In this document: piece by piece, positions 43,293-51,600 of the stretch
How the letters are laid out: the number at the start of each line of letters is the position of its first letter
Position numbering within the stretch: position 1 is the first letter of the stretch
Assembly: GCF_038967635.1 (NCBI RefSeq)
Contig: NZ_CP152413.1
Span: 8,560,001-8,624,000 of the forward strand
DNA from: Bradyrhizobium sp. B124
Lineage (GTDB): Bacteria; Pseudomonadota; Alphaproteobacteria; Rhizobiales; Xanthobacteraceae
Direction: 5' to 3'
Length of the DNA: 64,000 nt
Translations under genes and position numbers: made by a program
Notes under the pieces: generated by a model
The model's input: the letters and a program-made list of their open reading frames with translations, nothing else
Databases searched by the model: none
What the model was told of the DNA's origin: nothing

Positions 43293-45581
43293 CTAGGCTG
43301 GTTCGAAGCTCGAAAACACAACCTCGTCCTTTGGAGCCGGTGCACCCTTCGATGCGCCGCCATCTCCGGGGGACGCCGCCCAGCCGCCGACTTCGCCATA
43401 GCCGCCGGAACCGGGCGCGCCCTTGCCGGTCGGCGGAGGCGCCGTTGGTTTCAACGTACTGGGCGGAGGTACGACGTGACCGGTCGAGGGCGGCGGCGTT
43501 GCCGGCGCACCTTGTCCAGTTGTCGTTGAGGCGATCGCAGACAACGGGACATCCTTCTTCGTGACGTTGGGATCATCCGGCGTCGGTACCGTCACCATCA
43601 GCCCGCCGCTGCCGCCCGTCGAGATCGGAGTGGTCGTCGACCATTCCTGTCCGTGGGTGAACAGCGTGCCTTTGACCACGACGCGAACCGAATATTGAAA
43701 CTTCGGCACGAAATTCTTCTGCCCGGTGTAAACCAGCCAGTAGCGCGGCGTGTTTTGATCCGCGAACTTGAAGGTGAACTTGACCGGATCCCGGTCATTG
43801 CCGTCGTCGCGCTTGCCCAGCGCCTGCATCGTCACCTCGACGTATTGGGTGTCGTCGGTCAGATTGGCGCCAAGCAGGATCGGCCCGACCGAGAGCGTGC
43901 CGGCTTCCTCGACGCGGACTTCAACCGCGATTGTGTTGTCGGGCGTTCCGAGCGGGCTTGGGTCGAGATCGACGATGTCCTTCTCGACCTGCACGCGTGC
44001 ATATGGATTCTCGAATTCGCTCGGCGGCTCGGTAAAGTGAATCTGCCGCTTCAGGAACATCTTGTCCGGCTCCCAGCCCGCCGGCGGATGGGCAACGTCG
44101 CTCTTCTGCTTCATGAACGTCGCGGTATCGAAATGGGCGTCCGGTCCATCGGACGGACTGAATACGTGTCCATCCCATTGCAGGGCACCGTCGGCGTTGG
44201 GATAGCCAACCTGACAGGACAGGAATGCCACGGGTTCACCGACCCACTTCTGTGTCGGATCCGGCCAGTTCACCACCGGCTTGAAGACGCGCGCGACCTT
44301 GCGGTCCCAGTCGCCGATATCGACCGTAAGGAAGTAGACCTTGTCCTTGGCGGGATTGGCCCGGATTTCATCCGCCACGCCGTCGAGCGTGCCGCCGACC
44401 TGATAGTTCTGCAGGTAGGCGATTTCCTTGGTCTCGTGATACTCCAGATCGAGGTTGGTGCGCTGCTCGCGCAGTTTGAACGCGGCGCCGCCACCGAAGC
44501 CGAGGAAGCCGCCACTGGCCTGTGCCGGTTGCTCGTTGAATGGTGCCGGGTCGAAGATCACCTGCTTCGCCAGGTCCATGAACTTCTGGAAGATCAAGTC
44601 GCTCCGCTTGTCCATATATTCTTGCAGCTTGTCTGCCCCAGGCAGCGACTGGTCGACGAATGTATGGACCTCGATGTCGCCGGATTCGCGGAGGCTGTCG
44701 TATTGGGCTTGAATGTCGGCACTCCAGAACAGACCGCCGGCGTGTCCGGCACCTGAGAAGTGATCCTGGATTCTCGACCAATGACCGGTGATATCGATCG
44801 TCATCAGGGGACTGACCACCCGGACCATCATGTTCTGCGTCACGTTCATCACGCCGGTGCCGAGATTATGAAAGCCGTTATAGGCAACCGCCGCCGGGAT
44901 GCTGCCGAGCAGCGCGCTGTAAGCCTTCTCCGCGCCTGGATCGATGGTGCCGGGGCCTTGCCCTGACAGCTTCACGAACATCGGGTCGATGTTGGTGCCG
45001 CGATAGCTCTGCGGCACCGTGCGGGGCATGACTCCCGCCGGCAGATAGGAGCGGTTGAGCCCGATCGTCGGTGGCGCTCCTGCGATTGGGCTCTTGCTCG
45101 ACATCACGGCCGGAATGCCACGGCTGTCGCCCGGCAGGGTGTTGGAGAGCACGCACTGATTGCTGACGATGGGAATGAAAGTGAACCAGGGCTTCTGATT
45201 CGAGGTGTATCGCCACAGCGGATTGTCATGGCTGCGAACCTGATCGATCAGCGCCGCATGGGCATCGGCCAGCACGTTGTCCGGCGGCGCCGCAGTCGTC
45301 GCGAAATTGATCAGCCCGCCTGCCACTTCGTTGTCGGAACTGGTTTCGCCGACAGTGGTGCCGCTCGATCGCACGCCGGCGAAGTGGATCATGCTGAACT
45401 TGTAGTCGCCGTTGGGCTTCCGCGCGAGATTGACCTGCTCGGGCAGCCAGTAATACACCGGCGCTTGCCCGGCTGCCTGCAATTGCTGGTTGTGCGCATC
45501 GACCCAGTAGCTGATACGCCACCCAGATTTCGTCACGACCTGATTGCCGACTGCGAAAAGCGGTCCAACTGGCGTCACCAT
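43293..45581 (-). CDS. Large protein of unknown family, first gene of the caspase unit
   Basis: 762 residues; not recognised. No signal peptide. Visible parts: N-terminal region with WRISYWVDAHNQQLQ and LPEQVNLARKPNGDYKFSMI; a helical middle (about 290-345, EYMDKRSDLIFQKFMDLAKQ); a Gly-rich turn GGFLGFGGGAAFKLREQ (about 357-373); beta-rich modules to about 656; and a Pro/Gly/Thr-rich flexible tail (660-750, PPPST repeats twice) ending in DEVVFSSFEPA. GGAG lies seven bases before the ATG. The long flexible tail would suit an interaction or cleavage region. No homologous function can be named. Confidence 0.8.
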   Translation of the reverse strand: MVTPVGPLFAVGNQVVTKSGWRISYWVDAHNQQLQAAGQAPVYYWLPEQVNLARKPNGDYKFSMIHFAGVRSSGTTVGETSSDNEVAGGLINFATTAAPPDNVLADAHAALIDQVRSHDNPLWRYTSNQKPWFTFIPIVSNQCVLSNTLPGDSRGIPAVMSSKSPIAGAPPTIGLNRSYLPAGVMPRTVPQSYRGTNIDPMFVKLSGQGPGTIDPGAEKAYSALLGSIPAAVAYNGFHNLGTGVMNVTQNMMVRVVSPLMTIDITGHWSRIQDHFSGAGHAGGLFWSADIQAQYDSLRESGDIEVHTFVDQSLPGADKLQEYMDKRSDLIFQKFMDLAKQVIFDPAPFNEQPAQASGGFLGFGGGAAFKLREQRTNLDLEYHETKEIAYLQNYQVGGTLDGVADEIRANPAKDKVYFLTVDIGDWDRKVARVFKPVVNWPDPTQKWVGEPVAFLSCQVGYPNADGALQWDGHVFSPSDGPDAHFDTATFMKQKSDVAHPPAGWEPDKMFLKRQIHFTEPPSEFENPYARVQVEKDIVDLDPSPLGTPDNTIAVEVRVEEAGTLSVGPILLGANLTDDTQYVEVTMQALGKRDDGNDRDPVKFTFKFADQNTPRYWLVYTGQKNFVPKFQYSVRVVVKGTLFTHGQEWSTTTPISTGGSGGLMVTVPTPDDPNVTKKDVPLSAIASTTTGQGAPATPPPSTGHVVPPPSTLKPTAPPPTGKGAPGSGGYGEVGGWAASPGDGGASKGAPAPKDEVVFSSFEPA

Positions 45582-46317
45582 AATGATACTCCGCTTGGGT
45601 TGCGGCGATCGACGGCGCTCAGAGAATTTGTGAAGCCGCCTCGCCGTATGAAAGTTGCGCGGGATCTCTCCAGATGGAGGGATACCGAAAAATCGAGTTC
45701 AGCCATTGGTGGCTGCTCATCCGTCAATTCGCGGTCACGCGATACTTCCATTCGAAGGCGCGGGTCGCACGATGAGCAAGTTTGGGAAGTTCCCAGGATT
45801 GATAATTGCGGTCGCAGTTTGCGCCGGCATCAAGATGCATTGGAAAAACTAGAAATATTGATCGAACCGTTTGTCTTGCATGCCTTCCTCCTTGCCCAAT
45901 ACTGGCTTCGGAACGGATGCGACCTGTGCAGTGGTATTCTCGATCCTTGCAACCAGCATGCTAGACCCGTTGCGGTCGTTCGTTAGTGAGATCGTTCACA
46001 GGCTCAGAGGTGATTTGCGGGAGTGGTAAACATTTTGCGGCCCTATTCGGTTTACTTCGCTAAGTATGCAGCCAACAGTTGAGCTTCATCTTGCGCAAAC
46101 CGAACTCGGTTCGGCTTCTTGCCGCCGCAGGCGCGGCAAGAAGAAGTGAAGCGCCCGGGCGAACGAGGCAAGCTTCGCGGATATGGCCGGAGGATCCGGC
46201 AGGTCGCCGCCACCGGCATTGCGGATATCGCACCCCCATTCGAAGGGGTGACGTAAGCCTTTGATTTCGCTATCCTGTCCTCTCGATGGGCATCACACTC
46301 GAGCAATCATTGCCGCA
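45582..46317. other. 736-bp gap upstream of the caspase unit and TetR gene
   Basis: No convincing gene. It must hold the leftward promoter of the caspase unit and the rightward promoter of the TetR gene, but no clear -35/-10 pair was found for the former. Hairpins: CTTCTTGCCGC/GCGGCAAGAAG (46115-46143) and CACCCC/GGGGTG (46231-46250), neither with a T tract. A 26-codon frame at 45772 (MSKFGKFPGLIIAVAVCAGI, then KMHWKN) would be a tiny membrane peptide but lacks a ribosome site. Confidence 0.5.
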
Positions 46318-46950
46318 ATGGGACAAATCGTTCGTAAGCCGTTGAAAACCTACCACCATGGCGACCTCCGCGAAGCCCTGATTCAGGCGGCGTTACGCGA
46401 GGTCGAGCTCGGTGGCCCCGAAGCGATCAGCATCAAGGCGCTGGCCAGGCAGCTCGGCGTCTCGCAGCCGGCGCCGTACCGGCATTTCGCCGACCGCGAG
46501 GCGTTGCTGGAGGCGGTGACCGCGGAAGCGTTCCGGCAGTTCAACGTGATCATGCGCGAGGCGATCGAGCGGCCCGGCAAGGGCTCGAAACTGTCGCGCT
46601 TTGCCCAGGCTGCGCTGGCCTTCGGGCTCGAGCGCCACGGCATCTACCGGTTGATGTTCGCGTCCAGAACCATGGCCTGCGCGCCCGTGGGCAGCGAGCT
46701 GCACGTCGCAGCGATGGAAACGCTGGCGCTGCTGATCGGGTCGTTCGAGGCACCGGCCGTCGGGCTGTTGCGCGAACGGCAGGCGCTGAAGATCTGGGCC
46801 GGGCTCCACGGCATCGTGATGCTCGCCGAGCAGGGCCTGCTCACCGGCGAGGTCGGCCAGATCAGCCGCGAGGAACTGATGGACGAGATCGTCGAGCAGA
46901 CCAAGCTCGCACTCACTGTCGCGCTGCATGCGACCGAGGAAAAGGCGTAG
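46318..46950 (+). CDS. TetR/AcrR-family transcriptional regulator
   Basis: 210 residues. N-terminal HTH: HGDLREALIQAALREVELGG, then SIKALARQLGVSQPAPYRHF with the canonical recognition helix and ADREALLEAVTAE; C-terminal TetR_C-type ligand domain (GIYRLMFASRTMACAPVGSE). The ATG at 46318 was chosen over TTG at 46261 because it opens the conserved KTYHHGDLR N-terminus. Target genes are not evident; the convergent amidase ends 6 bp from its stop, so it is not part of the same transcript. Confidence 0.9.
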   Translation: MGQIVRKPLKTYHHGDLREALIQAALREVELGGPEAISIKALARQLGVSQPAPYRHFADREALLEAVTAEAFRQFNVIMREAIERPGKGSKLSRFAQAALAFGLERHGIYRLMFASRTMACAPVGSELHVAAMETLALLIGSFEAPAVGLLRERQALKIWAGLHGIVMLAEQGLLTGEVGQISREELMDEIVEQTKLALTVALHATEEKA

Positions 46951-46956
46951 AACGCC

Positions 46957-48378
46957 TTATCTCGGAGGCCGCGGATCGATCGGGGTGGTGCCACGCACGC
47001 CCAGAATGTCCTCCAGCACTTTCGCGCCGGCGAGAAGCTGCGCCTCGGCGCGCGGCTTGGCGATCATCTGCAGGCCGACCGGCAGGCCAGACACAGTGAA
47101 GCCGCAGGGCAGCGACAGCGCCGGGCAGCAGGCCAGCGTGATCGCATAGACGATGCCGAGCCATTCGACGTAATTGTCGAACTTCTTGCCGTCGCATTCG
47201 GCGACATAGCGGTTCTCGACCGGGAATGGCGGCACGATGGTCGCGGGCGCCAGCAGCAAATCGTATCTCTCGAAGAATTCGAGCGCACGCGCGGTCATCG
47301 CCACACGCTGCGCCTCGGCGCGCTCGAGCTTTTCGAGGGTGAGCTTCAGCCCTTCCTCGATGTTCCAGATCACTTCGGGCTTGAGCAGGTCGCGCTTGGT
47401 GCGCAGCAATTCGGCCTTGCTGATCGCGAAATCGAACGCGCGCAGCACGTGGAAGCATTCATGGGCCTCGTGGAAGTCGGGATGCGCCTCCTCGACGATC
47501 GCACCGGCTTCCGCGAACCGCTCCGCGGCCTTGCAGGTCACGGCCTTGACCTCGGGATCGACGGGCGTGATGCCGAGATCGGGTGAGTAGGCGATGCGCT
47601 TCGGCTTGCTGCCGGAACGCGCCGCAGACAGGAACGACGTCGGAAGCACCGGCAGCGACAGCGGATCGGCGGCATGCTCGCCGCTCATCGCATCGAGCAG
47701 CAGCGCGAGGTCCTCGACATTGCGCGCCATCGGTCCCTGCACGCCGAGCGTGCGGTCGACCCCGAATTTCGGCGTGTGGGCGACCCGGCCGATCGACGGC
47801 CGGAGGCCTACGACGCCGCAGAAGCTCGCCGGGTTGCGCAAGCTGCCGCCCATGTCGGAGCCGTGGGCGAGCCACGCGGTGCCGCTGGCCAGCGCCGCCG
47901 CGGCACCGCCGGAGGAGCCGGCGGCCGAGCGCGATGTGTCCCAGGGATTGCGTGTCGGACCGAACACCTCGTTGAAGGTGTTGGCGCCGGCGCCGAATTC
48001 CGGCGTGTTCGACTTGGCGTAGATCACGCCGCCGTTCTGTTCGAGGCGCTCGACCAGGATGTCCGACTTCGCGGGGATGTTGTCCTTGAAGATCGGCGAG
48101 CCCAGCGTGGTGAGCACGCCGGAGACGGCGGTGAGGTCCTTGATCGGGACCGGAAGACCCGCGAGCAGGCCGCGCTCGCTGGCCGGCTTCTGCATCAGGG
48201 CCTTGGCATGGGTGCGGGCGCGGTCGAAGCAGAGCGTCGGCAGCGCGTTGACCTTGCCGTCGACCTCGGCGATGCGCTTTTCCAGCACGTCGAGCAGGTC
48301 GAGCGGCGTGACGTCGCCGGCTTTCAGTTTCGCGACGACGGCACACGCCGTTTCCTTCACCAAGCCCTGATCAGCCAT
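46957..48378 (-). CDS. Amidase signature enzyme
   Basis: 473 residues. Ser-cisSer-Lys triad: Lys in PVPIKDLTAVSGVLTTLGSP, then SAAGSSGGAAAALASGTAWL and GSDMGGSLRNPASFCG. Close to aspartyl/glutamyl-tRNA amidotransferase A-like amidases of soil bacteria, but without GatB/C neighbours it is probably a free-standing amide hydrolase. Substrate unknown. Convergent with the TetR gene and divergent from an esterase gene at 48467. Confidence 0.85.
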   Translation of the reverse strand: MADQGLVKETACAVVAKLKAGDVTPLDLLDVLEKRIAEVDGKVNALPTLCFDRARTHAKALMQKPASERGLLAGLPVPIKDLTAVSGVLTTLGSPIFKDNIPAKSDILVERLEQNGGVIYAKSNTPEFGAGANTFNEVFGPTRNPWDTSRSAAGSSGGAAAALASGTAWLAHGSDMGGSLRNPASFCGVVGLRPSIGRVAHTPKFGVDRTLGVQGPMARNVEDLALLLDAMSGEHAADPLSLPVLPTSFLSAARSGSKPKRIAYSPDLGITPVDPEVKAVTCKAAERFAEAGAIVEEAHPDFHEAHECFHVLRAFDFAISKAELLRTKRDLLKPEVIWNIEEGLKLTLEKLERAEAQRVAMTARALEFFERYDLLLAPATIVPPFPVENRYVAECDGKKFDNYVEWLGIVYAITLACCPALSLPCGFTVSGLPVGLQMIAKPRAEAQLLAGAKVLEDILGVRGTTPIDPRPPR

Positions 48379-48466
48379 GCGCCGTTGCTCCTATGTCTTC
48401 CGTTTGCTTGTGCTGTAGAACATTTCCTGCCGTCGTGGCAATGCGACGAGAACCGAAGAGGCAGGG

Positions 48467-49318
48467 ATGGCAGCGTTGTTTTCCGCGTTGGACTGGCGCG
48501 CGATGAGCCAGCAGGAGCGGGACCTCGGCTTGAACAATGGCGTTGCGGTCAAGGGCAGCGCCGAAATCGTCGCCGGCTGGGAGCAGCGCTCCGCGGCGCT
48601 GCGGCAGAAACATCCCGAGCATCTCGACCTCCGATACGGCCCGCGTGAGCGCAACCGGATCGATTTCCTCAAAGCCCGCGATGGCGCGCCGACGTTGCTG
48701 TTCATCCACGGCGGTTATTGGCAGACCCGCGCCAAGGAGGTGTTCACGATTTTCGCGGAGGGGCCGATGGCGCACGGCATCAATGTGGCCCTGATCGGCT
48801 ACACGCTGGCGCCGGATGCGACGCTCGATGACATCGTCGCCGAGATTCACGCAGGCATCGATTTTCTGGCCGGGCAGTTGCCCGCGCTCGGTGCCGCTGC
48901 CGAAGGCATCGTCGTGTCGGGCTGGTCGGCCGGCGGCCATCTGACATCGATGGCGTTGTCGAACGCCCATGTCCGGGCCGGCATGGCGATCTCCGGCATC
49001 TATGATCTCGAGCCGATCAGGCAGTCCTACCTCAACGAGAAGCTCAAGCTCGACGAAGCCACGTCGCGGCGCAATTCGCCGATGATGCAGCAAGGTGGCA
49101 CGGCAAAACCGCTGTCGCTGGTGGTCGGCAGTGCCGAACTGCCGCTGCTGCGCAAGCAGACCGCCGATCTCGCCGGCCATCGCGCCCGCTACGGCTTGCC
49201 GGTGACCTATGAGGAGATCGCCGGCGCCGACCACTTCTCGATCATGAACCAGATGCTGGCACCACAAGGCCGCATCACCACGCTGATCCGGCAATCGTGC
49301 GAGCGGACAGCCGACTAG
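48467..49318 (+). CDS. Alpha/beta hydrolase of the arylformamidase/esterase type
   Basis: 283 residues. HGGYWQTRAKE oxyanion motif, nucleophile elbow GWSAGG, YDLEPIRQSYLNEKLKL and C-terminal AGADHFSIMNQM His. The HGGYW form is shared with kynurenine formamidase and carbamate/formamide esterases, so N-formyl or ester hydrolysis is plausible. No kynurenine genes are nearby. ATG after GAGGCAGGG. Divergent from the amidase. Confidence 0.75.
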   Translation: MAALFSALDWRAMSQQERDLGLNNGVAVKGSAEIVAGWEQRSAALRQKHPEHLDLRYGPRERNRIDFLKARDGAPTLLFIHGGYWQTRAKEVFTIFAEGPMAHGINVALIGYTLAPDATLDDIVAEIHAGIDFLAGQLPALGAAAEGIVVSGWSAGGHLTSMALSNAHVRAGMAISGIYDLEPIRQSYLNEKLKLDEATSRRNSPMMQQGGTAKPLSLVVGSAELPLLRKQTADLAGHRARYGLPVTYEEIAGADHFSIMNQMLAPQGRITTLIRQSCERTAD

Positions 49319-49321
49319 GCC

Positions 49322-49402
49322 GTCATTGCGAGGAGCGAAGCGACGAAGCAATCCATGTTCCCGCTGCGGGACTATGGATTGCTTCGTTTCGCTCGCAATG
49401 AC
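49322..49402. repeat. Intergenic palindromic repeat, GTCATTGCGAG family
   Basis: GTCATTGCGAG and CTCGCAATGAC bound the element; inner arms GAAGCAATCCAT and ATGGATTGCTTC also pair. It lies between two convergent genes and could terminate both. Confidence 0.8.
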
Positions 49403-49412
49403 GCGGAGAGGG

Positions 49413-50189
49413 TCAGCCCCACCCCGACGTCAGCCCGCCATCCACCGTGTAGATCACGCCCGACGTATAGCCTGCGCGATCGGAGGCCAGGAACGCCATC
49501 AGGTCACCGATCTCGCGCGCATGCGCGGGGCGGCCGAGCGGCAGGCCCTTCTGGAATTCCTTGTAGCGGTTCTCGTCGCCGAACTGGTTCTTGGCGCGGG
49601 TCTTGAGCAGCGTGACGTGGCGGTCGGTGCCGACAGGGCCGGGGTTGATGCCGACGACCCGGATGTTGTCGGCGAGGCTCTTGCCGCCGAGCGCACGGGT
49701 GAACGACATCAGCGCCGCATTGCCGGCGCTGCCGCAGATGTAGTTGGCGTCGAACTTCTCGCCGGCCGCGCCGATGTCGTTGACGATCACACCGCCGCCG
49801 CGTGCCTTCATCTGAGCATAGATCGCGCGCGTCAAATTGACGTAGCCGAACACCTTGAGCTCCCAGGCGTGCCGCCAGGTCGCCTCGTCGATCTTGTCGA
49901 TTGAGCCGCCCGGGATGTCGCCGGCATTGTTGACGAGGATGTCGATATCGATCGCTTCCTTGGCCAGCCGCGCCAGATCTTCCGATTTGCGCAGGTCGAC
50001 GACGCTGATCGCCGCATCGATCTGATGCGCCGAACGCAGCCGTTCGGCCAGCGCCTTCAATTGCTCGCCGTTGCGGGCGGCGAGCAGCAGATTGGCGCCT
50101 TCCTCGGCAAAGGCTTCGGCGGCGGCCGCGCCAATGCCCTTGGAGGCGCCGGTGATCAGGACACGCTTGCCGCGCAGATGCAGATCCAT
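49413..50189 (-). CDS. Short-chain dehydrogenase/reductase
   Basis: 258 residues. Classical SDR: ITGASKGIGAAAAEAF (TGxxxGxG), LVNNAGDIPGG (NNAG), then a Ser and the region NDIGAAGEKFDANYICGSAG where the usual YxxxK reads Y-I-C-G-S: the catalytic Lys is not at the expected place. That makes it either a divergent SDR or a non-oxidoreductase relative. C-terminal GLTSGWG. ATG 50189 chosen to start MDLHLRGKRVLITG. Substrate unknown; single gene. Confidence 0.82.
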   Translation of the reverse strand: MDLHLRGKRVLITGASKGIGAAAAEAFAEEGANLLLAARNGEQLKALAERLRSAHQIDAAISVVDLRKSEDLARLAKEAIDIDILVNNAGDIPGGSIDKIDEATWRHAWELKVFGYVNLTRAIYAQMKARGGGVIVNDIGAAGEKFDANYICGSAGNAALMSFTRALGGKSLADNIRVVGINPGPVGTDRHVTLLKTRAKNQFGDENRYKEFQKGLPLGRPAHAREIGDLMAFLASDRAGYTSGVIYTVDGGLTSGWG

Positions 50190-50359
50190 GGGATGTCTCG
50201 CTTTGGTATGAGGAGTGGGATGTCCGCGAAATTGGTGGGTCAGGGTCGCGCCGCGGTCAACACTGCACTGCAGCGTTGCGCTCGCGCGAAGTTTGGTCCA
50301 TTGCAGGACCATCAGGATAGGCGGCATTGCCGGCCGGGCAAATCACAAGGGTGTTCTCG

Positions 50360-51439
50360 ATGAGCAGCGCAAAAAAGCAGTATCGGATTGCGGTCATTCC
50401 CGGTGACGGCATCGGCAAGGAAGTGATGCCGGAGGGCCTGCGCGTCATCGAGGCGGCGGCGAAGAAGCACGGCGTCGACGTCAAGTTCGACCATTTCGAC
50501 TTCGCCTCCTACGACTATTACGAGAAGCACGGCGAGATGATGCCGGCCGACTGGAAGGACCAGATCGGCAAGCACGACGCGATCTATTTCGGCGCGGTCG
50601 GCTGGCCGGCCAAGATCCAGGATCATATTTCGCTGTGGGGTTCGCTCATAAAATTCCGCCGCGAGTTCGACCAGTACGTCAATTTGCGCCCGGTGCGGCT
50701 GATGCCCGGCGTGCCGTCGCCGCTGGCGGGCCGCAAGCCCGGCGACATCGATTTCTGGGTGGTGCGCGAGAACACCGAGGGTGAATATTCCTCGGTCGGC
50801 GGCCGCATGTTCCCGGATACCGACCGCGAATTCGTCACGCAGCAGACCGTGATGACCCGTATTGGCGTCGACCGTATCCTGAAATTCGCATTCGACCTGG
50901 CGCAGTCGCGGCCGAAGAAGCATCTGACTTCGGCGACCAAGTCGAACGGCATCTCCATCACCATGCCCTATTGGGACGAGCGCGTGGAGGCGATGGCCAA
51001 GAAGTATCCCGGCGTGAAGTGGGACAAGTACCACATCGATATTCTCACCGCGAACTTCGTGCTGCATCCGGACTGGTTCGACGTCGTGGTCGGTTCCAAT
51101 CTGTTCGGGGACATTCTGTCCGACCTCGGTCCGGCCTGCACCGGCACGATCGGCATCGCGCCGTCGGGCAACATCAATCCGGAAGGCAATTTCCCGTCAG
51201 TGTTCGAGCCGGTGCACGGCTCGGCGCCTGATATCGCGGGGCAGGGCATCGCCAACCCGATCGGCATGATCTGGTCGGGCGCGATGATGCTGGAGCACCT
51301 CGGCGAGAAGCAGGCAGCTAGCGCCATCGTCGGCGCGATCGAGCGCACGCTCGGCGAACGCACGCTGCGCACCCGCGACCTCGGCGGCAATGCCGACACC
51401 ACGGCCTGCGGCAAGGCGGTGGCGGAGATGGTGGAGTAA
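50360..51439 (+). CDS. Tartrate dehydrogenase/decarboxylase-type enzyme (isocitrate/isopropylmalate dehydrogenase family)
   Basis: 359 residues, the TtuC-like length. Family marks: VIPGDGIGKEVMPEGLRV, WVVRENTEGEYSSVGG, SNLFGDILSDLGPACTGTIG (metal Asp), FEPVHGSAPDIAGQGIANP. NAD-linked oxidation, with or without decarboxylation, of tartrate, malate or a 2-hydroxy acid. ATG at 50360 gives the standard start; TTG at 50327 is also in frame. An isopropylmalate dehydrogenase is less likely because leu genes are absent. Divergent from the SDR. Confidence 0.83.
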   Translation: MSSAKKQYRIAVIPGDGIGKEVMPEGLRVIEAAAKKHGVDVKFDHFDFASYDYYEKHGEMMPADWKDQIGKHDAIYFGAVGWPAKIQDHISLWGSLIKFRREFDQYVNLRPVRLMPGVPSPLAGRKPGDIDFWVVRENTEGEYSSVGGRMFPDTDREFVTQQTVMTRIGVDRILKFAFDLAQSRPKKHLTSATKSNGISITMPYWDERVEAMAKKYPGVKWDKYHIDILTANFVLHPDWFDVVVGSNLFGDILSDLGPACTGTIGIAPSGNINPEGNFPSVFEPVHGSAPDIAGQGIANPIGMIWSGAMMLEHLGEKQAASAIVGAIERTLGERTLRTRDLGGNADTTACGKAVAEMVE

Positions 51440-51453
51440 GCTGCGCCCACGGG

Positions 51454-51592
51454 GTCGTCCTGGCGAAAGCCAGGACCCATTACCCCGAGTGCTTGTTGGC
51501 TTGATAGGTCTGACCACCGCCCTGCGCGATGACACAGGCCGGTGGTAATGGGTCCTGGATCGCGCTCGCTACGCTCGCTTGTCCAGGACGAC
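51454..51592. repeat. Composite intergenic palindromic repeat, GTCGTCCTGG family
   Basis: GTCGTCCTGG at 51454 and CCAGGACGAC at 51583 are the outer arms; CAGGACCCATTACC pairs with GGTAATGGGTCCTG further in. It lies between two convergent genes. Pieces of the same family occur at 57129-57275. Confidence 0.8.
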
Positions 51593-51600
51593 GTCGATAA

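Noticed and set aside
43293..45581. Gasdermin, perforin or phage-tail identity for the 762-aa protein
   Set aside because: Length, lack of membrane-insertion hairpins and absence of any recognisable motif do not support these; the Gly-rich GGFLGFGGG turn alone is not enough.
45772..45852. 26-codon frame that would encode a small membrane peptide
   Set aside because: No ribosome-binding site and no partner; the hydrophobic stretch may be chance. Mentioned only in the gap entry.
46115..46143. Perfect 11-bp stem hairpin CTTCTTGCCGC/GCGGCAAGAAG as a terminator
   Set aside because: No T tract on either strand and no gene ends next to it.
46052..46306. Leftward 84-codon frame between the caspase unit and TetR gene
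   Set aside because: No recognisable motif, crosses two hairpins and the TetR upstream region; treated as non-coding.
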